NCBI GenBank assembly: GCA_036873755.1
Contig: JAVTVY010045335.1
Span: 62,001 to 126,000, forward strand
Source of the DNA: Hanleya hanleyi
Lineage: Eukaryota; Mollusca; Polyplacophora; Lepidopleurida; Hanleyidae
Length of the DNA: 64,000 bases
Direction of reading: 5' to 3'
This document shows positions 24,246-34,088 of the stretch, in pieces. The notes below the pieces were generated by a model that ran no database searches, was not told the origin of the DNA, and saw nothing but the letters and a program-made list of their open reading frames with translations. Both the position numbers and the translations under genes were made by a program. The first letter of the stretch is position 1; the number at the start of each line of letters is the position of its first letter.

Positions 24246-24609
24246 CGACAAACCCCGGCGAATGATGTTGTGAACAGCAGAATACGCGAGGAAGTTTGAA
24301 CCAATCCGCTAGTCCGTTTCAATCAATTTGACAGCCACGGATTTCGAGGGGCTGTGAGTGTTTCCAGGTCAGGGTTTCCAGTCACGTTGAGCTACACGCG
24401 GTTCGTTCCAAAACAACACAAAATATTTCATTTGCGAAAGACTTTATGACAAACGAATATGGACAATTACTGCATTAATACCGAACAATATTTTCGCCGC
24501 TACGCTATCTCAGACACTAGAAGTATAACAGTATTTGATTTAGTAATTCGTTAGGCTACGGTCTTGGCCTTGGTTCTAAAAACTTAGAAACCCTACGGCC
24601 TGGGAATCA
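24246..24609. other. 5' region of the PAR-bZIP gene
   Basis: This is presumably the promoter and 5' untranslated region of the minus-strand gene. I see no clear TATA box and no other feature. Confidence 0.35.
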
Positions 24610-24800
24610 TTTCTCGTACACTTTTCACGGTTTATTTCAATTTTATATAAAAGTAATTTTTTGAAAGACACAAAAACTGACCTGGTTAGTGCTGGGATCA
24701 AGACCCTTTCCTGGAAGTAGTTTCGCGGGTTACGTGACCTTTCCCCGCACGTGCGGGAGCAGTTACTAACTCGACTTTTTCGGTACCTGTAACCCACGAG
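24610..24800 (+). repeat. diverged copy of the 25.6-kb fold-back arm
   Basis: GGTTTATTTCAATTTTATAT, CACAAAAACTGAC, GCACGTGCGGGAGC and TAACTCGACTTTTTC match, in order, the arm at 25621-25825 (GGTTTATTTGAA, AAAACTGACACG, GCACGTGCGAGAGC, TAACTCGACTTTTC). It is an old copy of the same repeat, about 1 kb away. Confidence 0.65.
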
Positions 24801-26106
24801 AGAGAGCAATTCCCGTACAGCAGACGAAAGTCGCAATTTTATGCTGAATTGTTGTAAATGTCATCGTCCATGCACTTAAATAGTTTATTTGAGTATTTTT
24901 AGAAGAAATAATATACTAAAGAGACAATTTATCAATCTGACTTTTCCGCAATCAAAGGCTGAACAGCGACTGTTGTTAGTTGAATGAAAAACGAGATTAT
25001 TTTATCTCCGGAAAATCATCGGTAATCATCGGAATTATAACTCCGCGGCCGTCAATAACTGATAGCGTATCCAATAATGATCCGATTTTAATTTTGATAA
25101 TATATTTGGAATCCTGAAGAAATACACGTTTCAGAAATATATAGATTGATATATTTTTATGCTATTTCATGACGTAAAATTCAACTGGAACATGGCCCTG
25201 ATTTACTGGAAAAGTGAGTTTGCCCCCATTTGATTGTGAACATTCGTTCGCAGATGGAGAGGGGCAGTCGAAGAAAAACAATGACTGCGCCCCGTGTCAC
25301 ATGACATAAACACAGCTGTCGAAATGGGATTGTCGTCTGGCTTTCGTAGAATGAATATCATGATCATCAGTCAGGTTACATATATTGGTTGGCGATAAAA
25401 TGGACTCCCCACGTGATGGAAACCACAAGTAAGTATGCTCCAGAAAACAATTTACAAAAAAATAATACTTCCAAACATACCAAGAAGTAGAAATTTTGAC
25501 AGAAAAATTAAACTTCATCCCCGCACATAAGCAATCCACATAGAAAGTCACCACGTGCTTTGAACGCGCGCACGTCCGAGGTGTACGAGATTTGATCTGT
25601 ACGAGAATCGATCCCAAGCCCGTACGGGTGTCCGACCAGTTATCGGACAATTTTCGTGGTTTATTTGAAATATATAAAAAAGTACTTCTTGAAATGACAT
25701 GAAAACTGACACGATGATTGCTGAACTCGTCGGCTATCTTCCGTTATGAATTCCGTCCATGACGTCACTCCCTTCTGCACGTGCGAGAGCTATTTTTAAC
25801 TCGACTTTTCAGCTCCGTTTCCGCCGTGGACAGTACCAGTTATCGGACACCCATCGTGAACAAGAATTTGACGTTGAAGTACAATGTATTTTCAAGTTTT
25901 GTGCATGACAATCGTTAGTTGGAGTTCTGTCGTTTAAGATGATATGATCATTGTTCAATTTCTATACGTATTTACTTGAGAGCGAGATCGGGAAGACAAG
26001 GTGGTAGATCGAATTTCGCACCCCGCCACAACACGAGAAATTTCGAATTTTGATGAAAACAAAAATGTTAGATTTAAATTTTTCGACTTTCGTGGCTACC
26101 TATAAT

Positions 26107-26410
26107 TCTATATTTTGCATAACAATTAGAAATGATCTCCCCATTGTTCTGACATATTATTGCCTTGTCATCACGAGCACAACACGTGCGCTCGAGATGC
26201 GTGTCCGATAACTGTCCTGTCCGATAACTGTTCCGACACCCGTACGGCTGTCGGATTAGTTATCGGACAGATCAATTATCGGACACGCATCTTGTGCGCA
26301 CGTGTCGTGCTCGTGATGACAACACAATAAGATGTCAGAACAAGGGGGGGTCATTACTAATTGCTATGCAAAATATAGAATTATGAGTACCGACGAAAGT
26401 CTACAAATTT
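26107..26410. repeat. back-to-back inverted pair with TCCGATAACT motifs
   Basis: 26107-26215 and 26275-26385 are inverted copies (TATATTTTGCATA...ATTAG, TCATCACGAGCACAACACG, GATGCGTGTCCGATAA). The centre holds four TCCGATAACT-type motifs in both orientations and CGTACGG. The same motif occurs at 25639 and 25842. It looks like two ends of one element family joined head to head inside the 25621-27480 element. Confidence 0.65.
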
Positions 26411-27279
26411 AAATTTAACACATGTGTGACATAGGTATAGGCATTAGGACTCCGACGCGTACTGAACTCTTGGAAATCCACCCGCCCCAAGTTGAAATCC
26501 TGCCTATATTAAGATGGGCATGCACAGCCCAAGTCAGAGTGACCAGTGATTTTCATCAAAAATCACCAGAAATTTATCAAAAGTAGAGCTAAAAACTTGC
26601 TGGTAACAGTCCCCTAATGCAACTTCATGCAAAAAACCAAGGTTCTAATGTCAACGGTTCTCCTTATTTTGCCGACGAAAGGATTCGGATGAACTCACTC
26701 ACTCACTCACTCACTACCGGACAATTTGCAGATGGTAGCCTACTTCGTAGGAATTTATGTTTTCATCAAAATTCGAAATTCTTCATGTTGTGGCGGAGTG
26801 CAAAATTCGACCTACCCCCTTGTCTTCCCGATGTCACTCCAAAGTAATTACGTGTGCAAATTGAGCAATAATATCATCTTTCACGTCAGGACTTCCACTA
26901 ACGATTTCCATGCACAATTCTTGAAAATAGATTGTACTTCAACGTGAAATCCTTGTTCGCGATGGATGTCCGATAATTGGTACTGTCCTTTCGGAGAACT
27001 GAGCATCTTCACAAGTCCAGGTAAATCCTAAATCCTCGAGGGTTTACCTGGACATATTTTTGGTGATTCGAATCAGTCGACCGTTCAGTCGATGCCTCTG
27101 TTATACAATCGCGTACATTACCTCCCTGCACTTGTTTTGAAATAGCATGTCGGTATCCCAAGCCTGCGGTTTTTGCTTTGACGTCCGATGGCAATTTCAG
27201 CTGAACTGGAATGGATAACTAACCAAGCCAGTGTATCGATCCTAACAGATCGATCGATACACTGGCTCGCGAGGATGAG
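26411..27279. other. non-coding interior of the inverted-arm element
   Basis: No gene is supported. It contains a short CTCA microsatellite at about 26695-26715 and small palindromes around TCCTCGAGG (27034) and at the GATCGATC site near 27238-27262. Confidence 0.4.
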
Positions 27280-27878
27280 AACTGAGCTGAAAAGTCGAGT
27301 TAAAAATAGCTCCCACACGTGCAAAAGAGAGTGACGTCATCAATGAAATTTATAACTGAAGAAAGGTGACGAGCTCAGCATTCATCGTGTCAGTTTCCGT
27401 GTCATTTCGAGAAATACTTTTTTTTATATATTCCATAAAAACCTTCAAAAACGCACGATAATAGATCGGACAGCCGTACTGACATGACCAGGGAAGTTGA
27501 CAAGCAGGCTAAATGCATTATAGGGGGCCTACATATGTATACAAAACTTCTCGGTAAAGATGCTTTACTACGATACTAGACATTTTCTGGGAAATGTATG
27601 TATTTCTCACCTGTGTACTATAAAATGTGTTGTTGAACATGTATGTGTATCAGTCCTGACGATAACATAATATATGTCGAAATATTGACCAAAATATGGC
27701 TTTTCTGTCGTTATTCGGAGTAACAATACTTCTTTAAATGTATTTTTAATTTATCACTTTTAATTCTAAAATCAAAAAGTGTACCGTACCTATTTTGTCC
27801 AACATTGTTTTCAAATTTTTGATGTAGGAGTAGTATAGTCTAATCATCTAACATCGTATTGACCTTTGACCTAAAAAA

Positions 27879-28437
27879 TTGCATATCGTGACCTTTGACA
27901 GCCAATCAGAAGCGCGTATTTTGACCTCGTCGTATGCATGTACTTGGTTCTTGGGTTTTTCCATCACGGGGAGTGCGCATGTGTATGACGTCACTTCCGG
28001 TCTGCGTGAATCGAGCGTGACCTGGGTATATGTACTTGGTTCTGGGTTTTTTCCATCACGGAGAGGTCACGTGATAGTTCAAGGTCATATTGAATGATAG
28101 GAATGCATGTACTGACCTGTTCATCCGCGGACTTGTTTACATTCTTGTAGAGGGACTTACAGCAGGGTATTTTAGGGTTGACCTATATCCGGGTCCTTTA
28201 GCAATGCGTGTATGTGTTTTTTTTTTTCATTACATAAGGGTTCTTGTACATCCGGGTTCTTGTACATGTAGAGGGATTACAGCCGTGTATTTTATGATTG
28301 ACCTATATCCGGGTCCTCTAGCAATACCTGTAGTGTGGGTTTTTCCATCCATCCTTTTTACATACGGGTTCTTGTACATCCGGGTTTCCCAGTGGGTTCT
28401 TTGTACATCCGGGGTCTTCTATGGTGGTGTATAAAAG
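27879..28437 (+). promoter_or_regulatory. element A terminus and promoter
   Basis: TTTTTCCATCACGG blocks at about 27956 and 28049 match the region 31415-31560. CACGTGA, TGACGTCACTTCCGG (27986-28000) and several GTACATCCGGG motifs follow, some in direct repeats (28140-28210 against 28255-28340). A TATA box, TATAAAAG, stands at 28430-28437. The same blocks lie at the ends of the RING gene region, so this is read as the left end of an endogenous virus-like element with its first promoter. Short frames at 27879-28526 are translations of these repeats. Confidence 0.55.
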
Positions 28438-28616
28438 TGGGGATTTTCATGGGATGGCTTCATTCATTGGCCTGCCTACTTGACCGGAGCTACCTGACCA
28501 GCCTGAGCCAGCCTGAGCCCACCTGAGGAGTTACCTGACCAGCGTGAGCCTACCTACTGAAGACCTGCCTAAACAGCACCTACCTGAGCCAACAGCCATC
28601 TGACCGAGCTAAGCTG

Positions 28617-28971
28617 ATGCAGCACCGTGTCCAGATCATTAGTGAGATGATGAATGTGGCCGAACTATGTGATCTGCTTCTGGTGAGAAACGAAATCACT
28701 ACATACATGGAAGAAGACATCATGGCGCAGAATACCAATACGGCATGAAACGGAGCACTCATCGACACTACCGCGCCGAGGTCCTTTAGCATTTCAGGCC
28801 TTCCTGGAGGCGCTGAGAGAGACGGGGAATGAGGGAATAGCATCTCTACTTCAACCCAAAGACCACACCTTAGTCATAGACATCCCCGAAGAGAGTACAG
28901 GTAGCAAACGTGCTCAGGAAGAGTCCTATCCACCTGCCAAACGTGCCCGTCTCCAACTAACACCTATAAAA
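28617..28971 (+). pseudogene. frameshifted 5' part of the element A gene
   Basis: Starting at an ATG near 28617 a coding-like segment (HRVQIISEMMNVAELCDLLL) runs to a TGA, and the reading then moves through two other frames. The last of these (FQAFLEALRETGNEG) joins the long frame at 28972 without a stop. FQAFLEALRETGN resembles FQSFIETQLETGN in the small protein at 56659-57054, which also has LLL/LLLHKKQI at the matching place. This suggests an ancestral N-terminal region of one gene, or a separate small gene, broken by two indels. Confidence 0.45.
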
Positions 28972-29973
28972 ATGCCTCAGCAAGCAGAGGAAGTGGTGCT
29001 ACTCCCTATGTCTGTGGAGCAGGTGAATGGCATCATCCAGCAGGCCTACCAGGCGGCCCAGATAAACAGTTGGGAGCTCGCGCTCTATTTAACTGTAACC
29101 GTGAAAGATGAGCAAGTGCACTTTAATGCATCAGCCTGGGACGATAAACCACCTAAGCATATTGCCTTGACGTTTGAGCAATGGAAAAGAGTACAGAGAT
29201 ACACACAAAGTCAAGTCATCGAGGGGGTCATTGAGACCCAGGGGAACGACGCGAGATTTTGTGTGGGGGACGATGTGTTCCTCACCTGTTCTATGTTCAA
29301 CAACATGCTGCTGGTACATATTCGTAAATGGAAGTTGAAGAAAGATACTACGCGTATTCCCTTACCTGAGGGAGTCACCCTGCAAATACCCGCGTGGCGG
29401 AAGCTTCAGGGCCTCACAGACGAAAGTTCTGAAGCTCTGGATGACCAGCTGGCTGAGTATATCTATAAAAATTACATTGAAACCTTCCTGAATCATCTTA
29501 AACCTCGCATTGAAAGCGAGCGTATCCAACAATGTGCAGGCTGTCAGAACAACGGGTCGTTAGACATGCATACTTGTCTGGGCATTGTGGCACCGCCAGA
29601 CGCGCTGATGACTGAGGCGCTACACGACATCAACGAGACGGAAATCGCGGAGGCATTGGAAGCAGTCTGTCCACCGAGAGTTCCCCGTGAGCAGATTGCG
29701 GCCTTCATATTCGTGCACCAGGGGCGAAAAGACATAAAAGACTACAAACAAGTCTTGTTGGCTAAATATTCTAAATATAAAAACATTCAGATATTACCTG
29801 GCAAGAAAGACATGATTTCAAACAAGTCTTGTTGGCTAAATACTGAACATTCAGACATTACCGTATTCCTACATTCTATGTTCATTCTATGTTCATTCTA
29901 TCTTTATTCTACCATCATGGTCACACCGTATAACGCTATTAGAAAATTTAACACAAAGAGCCTACCGTGGTGA
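28972..29973 (+). CDS. PC4-like domain protein of element A
   Basis: The open frame gives 333 residues from the first ATG, but the frame is open further upstream. Residues 64-72 (HIALTFEQW) and about 100-148 (VGDDVFLTC...LLVHIRKWKL...LPEGVTLQIPAWRKLQGL) match the strand-strand-helix pattern of the PC4/p15 single-strand DNA-binding fold. Residues about 187-204 hold a CAGC...HTC motif, a possible zinc site. The same two parts occur in the gene at 60506-61281. The last 60 residues follow a local duplication (AAACAAGTCTTGTTGGCTAA at 29747 and 29821), so the real C-terminus probably ended near residue 270. PC4 proteins bind single-stranded or melted DNA; a role in viral replication or late transcription is inference. 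Confidence 0.65.
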   Translation: MPQQAEEVVLLPMSVEQVNGIIQQAYQAAQINSWELALYLTVTVKDEQVHFNASAWDDKPPKHIALTFEQWKRVQRYTQSQVIEGVIETQGNDARFCVGDDVFLTCSMFNNMLLVHIRKWKLKKDTTRIPLPEGVTLQIPAWRKLQGLTDESSEALDDQLAEYIYKNYIETFLNHLKPRIESERIQQCAGCQNNGSLDMHTCLGIVAPPDALMTEALHDINETEIAEALEAVCPPRVPREQIAAFIFVHQGRKDIKDYKQVLLAKYSKYKNIQILPGKKDMISNKSCWLNTEHSDITVFLHSMFILCSFYLYSTIMVTPYNAIRKFNTKSLPW

Positions 29974-30089
29974 AAATCTTATGTTCATTCTACTGCGTTG
30001 TTAATACATATTAGAAATTCAACTAATGTGTGTCAGTATTCATTCTATGCAGGGGAAGGTGTGGGAGTTGGTGTTGTGCTTTTTAGTTC
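29974..30089. other. short spacer between converging genes
   Basis: Non-coding spacer between the plus-strand PC4-like gene and the 3' end of the minus-strand RING gene. It contains repeats of CATTCTATG. Confidence 0.5.
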
Positions 30090-30128
30090 CTCTTTCGGAG
30101 TATTGGTTGGCCCTGATAAGGGCCGTTA
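30090..30128 (-). terminator. histone-type 3' stem-loop and U7-like site after the RING gene
   Basis: On the minus strand AACGGCCCTTATCAGGGCC is a 6-bp stem with a 4-base loop (stem-loop 30124-30109), followed by AACCA. Thirteen bases later comes AAAGAG (30095-30090). This is the layout of replication-dependent histone pre-mRNA: a stem-loop bound by SLBP, then a downstream element that pairs with CUCUUU of U7 snRNA. The loop is TATC instead of the usual TTTC, but its first and third T are kept. It starts 35 bases after the RING stop codon. No AATAAA was seen nearby. Confidence 0.75.
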
Positions 30129-30158
30129 GGAAGTACAGAGGGTTGGTCATCAGATAGT

Positions 30159-30874
30159 TCACGACCGGTAGATTCTTTTCACTCTACATACGTTTCCCCG
30201 ACACACAGGGCACCGTAAAGCCACATGAAAGTCTCCTGTGTCTGGGCAGTGGCAGCACTCCGCATTGGTTAAGAAGCTTAGAAGACAAGGACCACATACG
30301 GCTAGGTGTCCACACGGGAAAGAGGCGTACGCCGTCTCAGCGTCCTGGCAGATGGCGCATGTGGATTTCCTTATCTCTTTATCCAATCGGAGGCGTAGTT
30401 TAGCCTTCTCCTCTTCCACTTCTTGAAGATGTTATCTTAGCTGTGCCAACTGGGGTCCCTCGGGTGGTGGTCTTGACTGCGTAGCCATCGTTGTGGTAGC
30501 CGTCGTTGTGGTAGCAGACGAAGCTGTAGTTGCTGGTGGGACCATGTTGCGAATGTTTAACCATCCCATTTGTGGACGATGTGACGTCTGTACATCTTCT
30601 TCGTCTTCTTCTATGTCTGTAATATCATCATCGTCGTCCGCATCCAGAGTGTCGGCTATCTCTATATCTTGTCGTCTGGACAGTTCCCTCAATTCTCTCG
30701 CAGTCTCCCGAGTGAGTACTCGATTGAGCGTGGTCATTAGTCTAGGATCTGGTAGTCCATGCGCCAGGGCTTGGTCCCTCACAGCTTCAGCTTGCTCCCT
30801 CAAAGTTCCCTCGCCAAAGCTTCATCAGTCTCTCCCATGTTCATTGCGTTGAACAGTGCACGTCTAGCAGCCAT
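30159..30874 (-). pseudogene. RING-finger protein gene, broken
   Basis: The gene starts at the ATG at 30874 (MAARRALFN), 46 bases after a TATAAAAA box. A one-base shift near 30800 and an in-frame TAA at 30432-30434 split it. The middle has a coiled-coil-like segment (REQAEAVRDQA, RELRELSRR), an Asp/Glu run and a Thr/Ala linker. The C-terminus is a C3HC4-type RING: CAIC, then FPCGHLAVCGPC, then CPVC. RING fingers usually act as E3 ubiquitin ligases; in viruses they often act on host proteins. It is homologous to the intact gene at 31937-32491, which lies divergently. The 3' end is histone-like. Confidence 0.75.
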
Positions 30875-30919
30875 GATGTGGTTGGAATGAATGTGTGTAG
30901 CAGACGACAGACAGCCCGC

Positions 30920-30927
30920 TTTTTATA
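30920..30927 (-). promoter_or_regulatory. TATA box of the minus-strand RING gene
   Basis: TATAAAAA on the minus strand stands 46 bases before the ATG at 30874. The mirrored box at 31884 is at the same distance from its gene. Confidence 0.7.
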
Positions 30928-31883
30928 CTCTACCGTAGAGAACCCGGCTGAGTGCGCGCGGACGTCAGCGAAATCGCCTCTGTCTGGACATCGTCTAGGT
31001 CAGAAAGACAAAATGGTCTGTGCTTTCTGTAAGATTTGGAAGCGGGCTAAATTTTTAATAAACGAGAGTTGAGATCTAAAACAACTTTAAATTTATACCT
31101 TGGCATGTTATTGTGTAATCCTGAAAATTTCATAGGGCTAACGACTGCATAAATATATATTTTTTTCATTTTCCACGTTTCAAAGGCCGAATTTCACCTG
31201 CACGGCTGTGTTAAAAGTACGATAAACCTGAAATAAATGGGCTTGCGTCTCTTAGAACACTTTAGGTTTCCACTTTACCACGTTAGTGTGTCATTCTAAA
31301 AAAATTCGGGAGGTTTATAGACGGGGAAATTTGAATTTTTTTGCTTCCAACCCTCTAGTGTGAAAACAACCATTGACACCCATAGCTGTATTCGGTCCCG
31401 TACTCTAAACCCTGGTGGGTTTTTTCCATCACGGAGCGATCACGTGAACACTACATGTACAGGTCATTTTGAGTGAAACGACCATTGACACCCACAGCTG
31501 TATTCGGTCCCGTACTCTAAACCCGGGTGGGTTTTTTCCATCACGGGGCGATCACGTGAACACTACATGTACAGGCCATTTTGAATGATAGGAATTCATT
31601 CATCTGGGGACTTGTTTACATCCGTGTACATACGGGACCTTGTACATGTAGTGTTCACGTGATCGCTCCGTGATGGGGAAAAACCCACCAGGGCTTAGAG
31701 TACGGGACCGAATACAGCTATGAGTGTCAATGGTTGTTTTCACACTAGAGGGTTGGAAGCAAAAAAATTCACATTTCTTGCAGAAAGCACAGACCATTTT
31801 GTCTTTTCTGACCGAAACGATGTCCAGACAGAGGTGATTTCGCTGACGTCCGCGCGCACTCAGCCGGGTCTTCTACGGTAGAG

Positions 31884-31891
31884 TATAAAAA
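31884..31891 (+). promoter_or_regulatory. TATA box of the plus-strand RING gene
   Basis: TATAAAAA stands 46 bases before the ATG at 31937, within the inverted promoter copy. Confidence 0.7.
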
Positions 31892-31936
31892 GCTGGCTGT
31901 CTGTCGTCTGCTACACACATTCATTCCAACCACATC

Positions 31937-32491
31937 ATGACTGATGCTAGACGTGTACTCTTCAACATGCAATATCTTGACGAAGCAACGGGTGAATTCA
32001 TCGATATCGAAGTTTCGCAACAACACCAGCAATATCTTGACGACGCAACAGGTGAATTCATCGATATCGAAGTGACCACACAAGACAATAGTACCAACGA
32101 GGTATGGCTGGAAGAGATTATAGACAATCTGTTGAGAGAAGAAGAAGTAAAAGAAGAAGACAAACAACAGACGGTAGAGGGTCATTTGACGAAAGTGCCG
32201 CAGCAGGAGCAACAGCAGCAATATCTTGACGACTACTGCACGGAAATAAGAAGACTGCAGAGGGACACAACACTGGGGGTGGTAAAGCAATTACCATGTG
32301 CCAAATGTTTTACCCACTACGCCAAATTCGCCTTATTTCCCTGTGGACACCAAGCGTTATGTGCCTGCTGTATCACTAAACTTGCAGGGAGAGCAAGTCC
32401 TACGTCCAGTTGCATACCCATCCCGTGTGCACTCGTCCCGCTGAGATGTCCCCTATGCACCAAGAGGAAAGAACTGCTCCAATCGTTGTAA
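31937..32491 (+). CDS. RING-finger protein, intact
   Basis: 184 residues, undamaged. Residues 1-10 match the start of the opposite RING gene (ARRVLFN against ARRALFN). Residues 13-46 hold two copies of YLD(E/D)ATGEFIDIEV and a third partial copy (QYLDDYC) at about 95. A Glu/Lys-rich segment lies between. The C-terminal RING has CAKC (about 120), FPCGHQALCACC (about 133) and CPLC near the end, so all eight metal ligands of a C3HC4 RING can be placed. A role as an E3 ligase is family knowledge; the target is unknown. The start is set by the TATA box and by agreement with the homologue. It ends 17 bases before a histone-type stem-loop. Confidence 0.8.
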   Translation: MTDARRVLFNMQYLDEATGEFIDIEVSQQHQQYLDDATGEFIDIEVTTQDNSTNEVWLEEIIDNLLREEEVKEEDKQQTVEGHLTKVPQQEQQQQYLDDYCTEIRRLQRDTTLGVVKQLPCAKCFTHYAKFALFPCGHQALCACCITKLAGRASPTSSCIPIPCALVPLRCPLCTKRKELLQSL

Positions 32492-32507
32492 TCATTACAA
32501 TTCATCC

Positions 32508-32545
32508 GCCCCTTATCAGGGCCACCCAATACCTCCCGAAAGAGG
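32508..32545 (+). terminator. histone-type 3' stem-loop and U7-like site after the plus RING gene
   Basis: GCCCCTTATCAGGGCC (32508-32523) with ACCCA behind it is a histone-type stem-loop with one mismatched pair. AAAGAG follows at 32539-32544, 15 bases after the stem. The downstream text (GAGGAGC...AACTAAAAAGCACAA) also matches the other RING gene's 3' flank. Confidence 0.75.
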
Positions 32546-32546
32546 A

Positions 32547-33040
32547 GCTTTCTAACTAAAAAGCACAAAAAACACAAGCTCATACACCTTGCATACATCT
32601 AGGTAAATAACACCTAGGGAATGGGAACTTCCTACTAACACCCAGGTAAAACAGCCACCCACTATTAGTATGAATGTAAGTTACACAGTAATATACTAGT
32701 CTAATAGATACACCGAGTATACCCGGAAAAAGTCGAGTGTAAACAAATTGTCTCTGCCCACACGGTCGTAAATTAGCACATGGGTCATGGCACACTTTGA
32801 AGGTAATGAGGTGTTGGGATTGTCATAGAATGCACTCTACTTGAATGTGCATTTTGTGAGGTGTTGGAGATTGGCAATCATCATCGAATATGGAGGACGG
32901 CGGAAGGATTGGGTTGGCCCTGAAAAGGACCTTTAGGGTAATTTTTTTTGGAGTGAGGAGGTAGAGATTGAAAAGCATAGAGGAGAGGATATTGACATGT
33001 AGGGCCTGATGTTAAATTGAAATGTGCCAGATTAAAAAGT
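32547..33040. other. non-coding region between 3' ends
   Basis: Apart from the stem-loop at 32915 I see no gene. It lies between the convergent 3' ends of the RING gene and the minus-strand unknown gene. Confidence 0.4.
32915..32930 (-). terminator. histone-type stem-loop without an obvious gene
   Basis: On the minus strand AAAGGTCCTTTTCAGGGCCAACCCA has the canonical TTTC loop, a six-pair stem with one G-T pair and consensus-like flanks. No clear AAAGAG follows. No open frame ends just before it; it may belong to the same 3' region as the copy at 33062 or be left from a lost gene. Confidence 0.6.
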
Positions 33041-33077
33041 CCCCTTTCGAAGGACAGGGTTGACCCTGAAAAGGGCC
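33041..33077 (-). terminator. histone-type stem-loop after the minus-strand unknown gene
   Basis: On the minus strand AACGGCCCTTTTCAGGGTC (stem-loop 33077-33062) has the canonical TTTC loop, followed by CGAAAGGGG at about 33049-33041, a weaker U7-like site. It lies 46 bases after the TAG at 33123-33125. Confidence 0.7.
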
Positions 33078-33122
33078 GTTAGAATGTTTTTTTTATCCTG
33101 TTGTATCAGGAGGGGGGCTTGC

Positions 33123-33475
33123 CTATTTGCCCCCGGGCTGTTGTTGGTCCCGCTGTTGTTGTTGTTGGGGAGCTGCCTGGGCTTGTTCCAGAGCGTCTAT
33201 GTCTATAAATTCGGGGACGACTGGCTAGGGCTGTTGTAGCACATCCTCTAGGGCGACCAACCAGTCTCGACCCTCCAAATCGGCCGGCGCTATGGTTATC
33301 AGATGGTGTAAGTCGGACCAGACTAGTGGAGTCATGTTGGTGTCTCCCTCGTCCATGTCTTGATTTCTTGGAGCCAAAACTCTTTTACGGCTCTTGCCAA
33401 CGCTTTTCTCTCCTCCCGTTCTCTCTTCCATCTTGCCGCGCCTTTGCTGGTGGACATCTTGGCTACTCTGTTCAT
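33123..33475 (-). pseudogene. small unknown gene with histone-type 3' end, broken
   Basis: From ATG 33475 the frame reads MNRVAKMSTSKGAARWK followed by a basic helix (REREERKALARAVKEF). A shift near 33350 moves it to MTPLVWSDLHHLI...DWLVALEDVL, then an in-frame TAG at 33225 and a Gln-rich tail containing PEFIDIDALEQ to TAG 33123. EFIDI is shared with the repeat in the RING protein, and W..L...I..D..VALEDVL resembles the helix of the PC4-like proteins nearby. Composition and the stem-loop just behind it support a real former gene. Function unknown. Confidence 0.5.
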
Positions 33476-34088
33476 GGTGGGGTCTTCGCAATGCAAAAGA
33501 TTGTGATAGAATGTGCTCTTGCCCGCCTGGCTCGGGGTTGATATGCTGAATAGGGTGGATATCCATTGGCTGTCTTAAAGAGCGCGAACCTCTTCCATTG
33601 GCTCTTCTTCGGGCAAATCTATTGGTTGAAATAATGGCTTCTGATTGGTCCAATAACGCGCACTGACAAAACGCCACAATCATACCAAGCTCGGGTATAG
33701 GAAATGCCAGGTTAATATGAAGTCCTATACCATAACCCAGGATGATGTCGATTGGTCTAAACGAGTTAGTCATGGGTTCAAAATGGAGGGAATTCTTCCT
33801 GGGTTTACAATTCTCTTCTTGTGCTCAATCTATGACTACGGAAATCCTAGGTTAAACGAATTCTTATACAAATAACATTACACCACCGAATGATGACGGA
33901 CTTTCACGAAGGGTGAGGAGCAATGGGTGTGGTAGTAGAAAAGCGCATTTCGAACCTTAAAACGGCGCAGTGTAACAGTATTGAGTCACATGGCGTAGTA
34001 TAAAAGTGCATTTCGAGCCCTATTGCCCCTTAACCTGTACTACTCTATATAGACAGGCCTCTCTAGCCGTTTCGTTTCATTCACCACC
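33476..34088. promoter_or_regulatory. intergenic region with TATA boxes before the PC4-like gene
   Basis: A direct repeat of AGCGCATTTCGAACC / AGTGCATTTCGAGCC lies at about 33941 and 34001. TATAAAAG is at about 33999, and CTATATAGA at about 34043, 40 bases before the ATG at 34089. The rest is non-coding; the upstream part of the long minus-strand frame 33225-33773 is probably leader. Confidence 0.45.

Larger units (their letters stand above)
25621..27480. mobile_element. 1.9-kb element with inverted arms of about 200 bp
   Basis: The arm at 25621-25825 (from CGTACGGGTGTCCGA) is repeated inverted at about 27280-27480 (AGTACGGCTGTCCGA on the minus strand), roughly 80 percent identical by eye. 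Both arms include a TATAAAAAA stretch, AAACTGACACGATGA and TAACTCGACTTTTCAGCTC. No transposase was found in between. It may be a fold-back or MITE-type element; target duplication was not identified. Confidence 0.65.
30875..31936. repeat. palindromic intergenic region between two RING genes
   Basis: 30871-31035 and 31775-31939 are inverted copies of about 162 bp (about ten differences), each carrying a TATA box and the same leader. Further in, 31330-31470 is inverted against about 31640-31775, sharing TTTGCTTCCAACCCTCTAGTG and CATCACGGAGCGATCACGTG. A direct extra copy of the inner block sits at 31470-31580, and about 300 bp of unique DNA interrupts the left side (31036-31330). The structure fits two element ends meeting head to head, or a bidirectional duplicated promoter. 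Confidence 0.8.

Noticed and set aside
27879..28526. three short plus-strand frames considered as viral early genes
   Set aside because: They translate the repeated terminal motifs before the TATA box at 28430.
31769..32290. 173-residue minus-strand frame
   Set aside because: It is antisense to the intact RING gene and its promoter.
33476..33773. N-terminal 100 residues of the long minus-strand frame ending at 33225
   Set aside because: Composition is unlike protein and the neighbouring frame with MNRVAKMSTSKG looks coding, so the gene start was placed at 33475.
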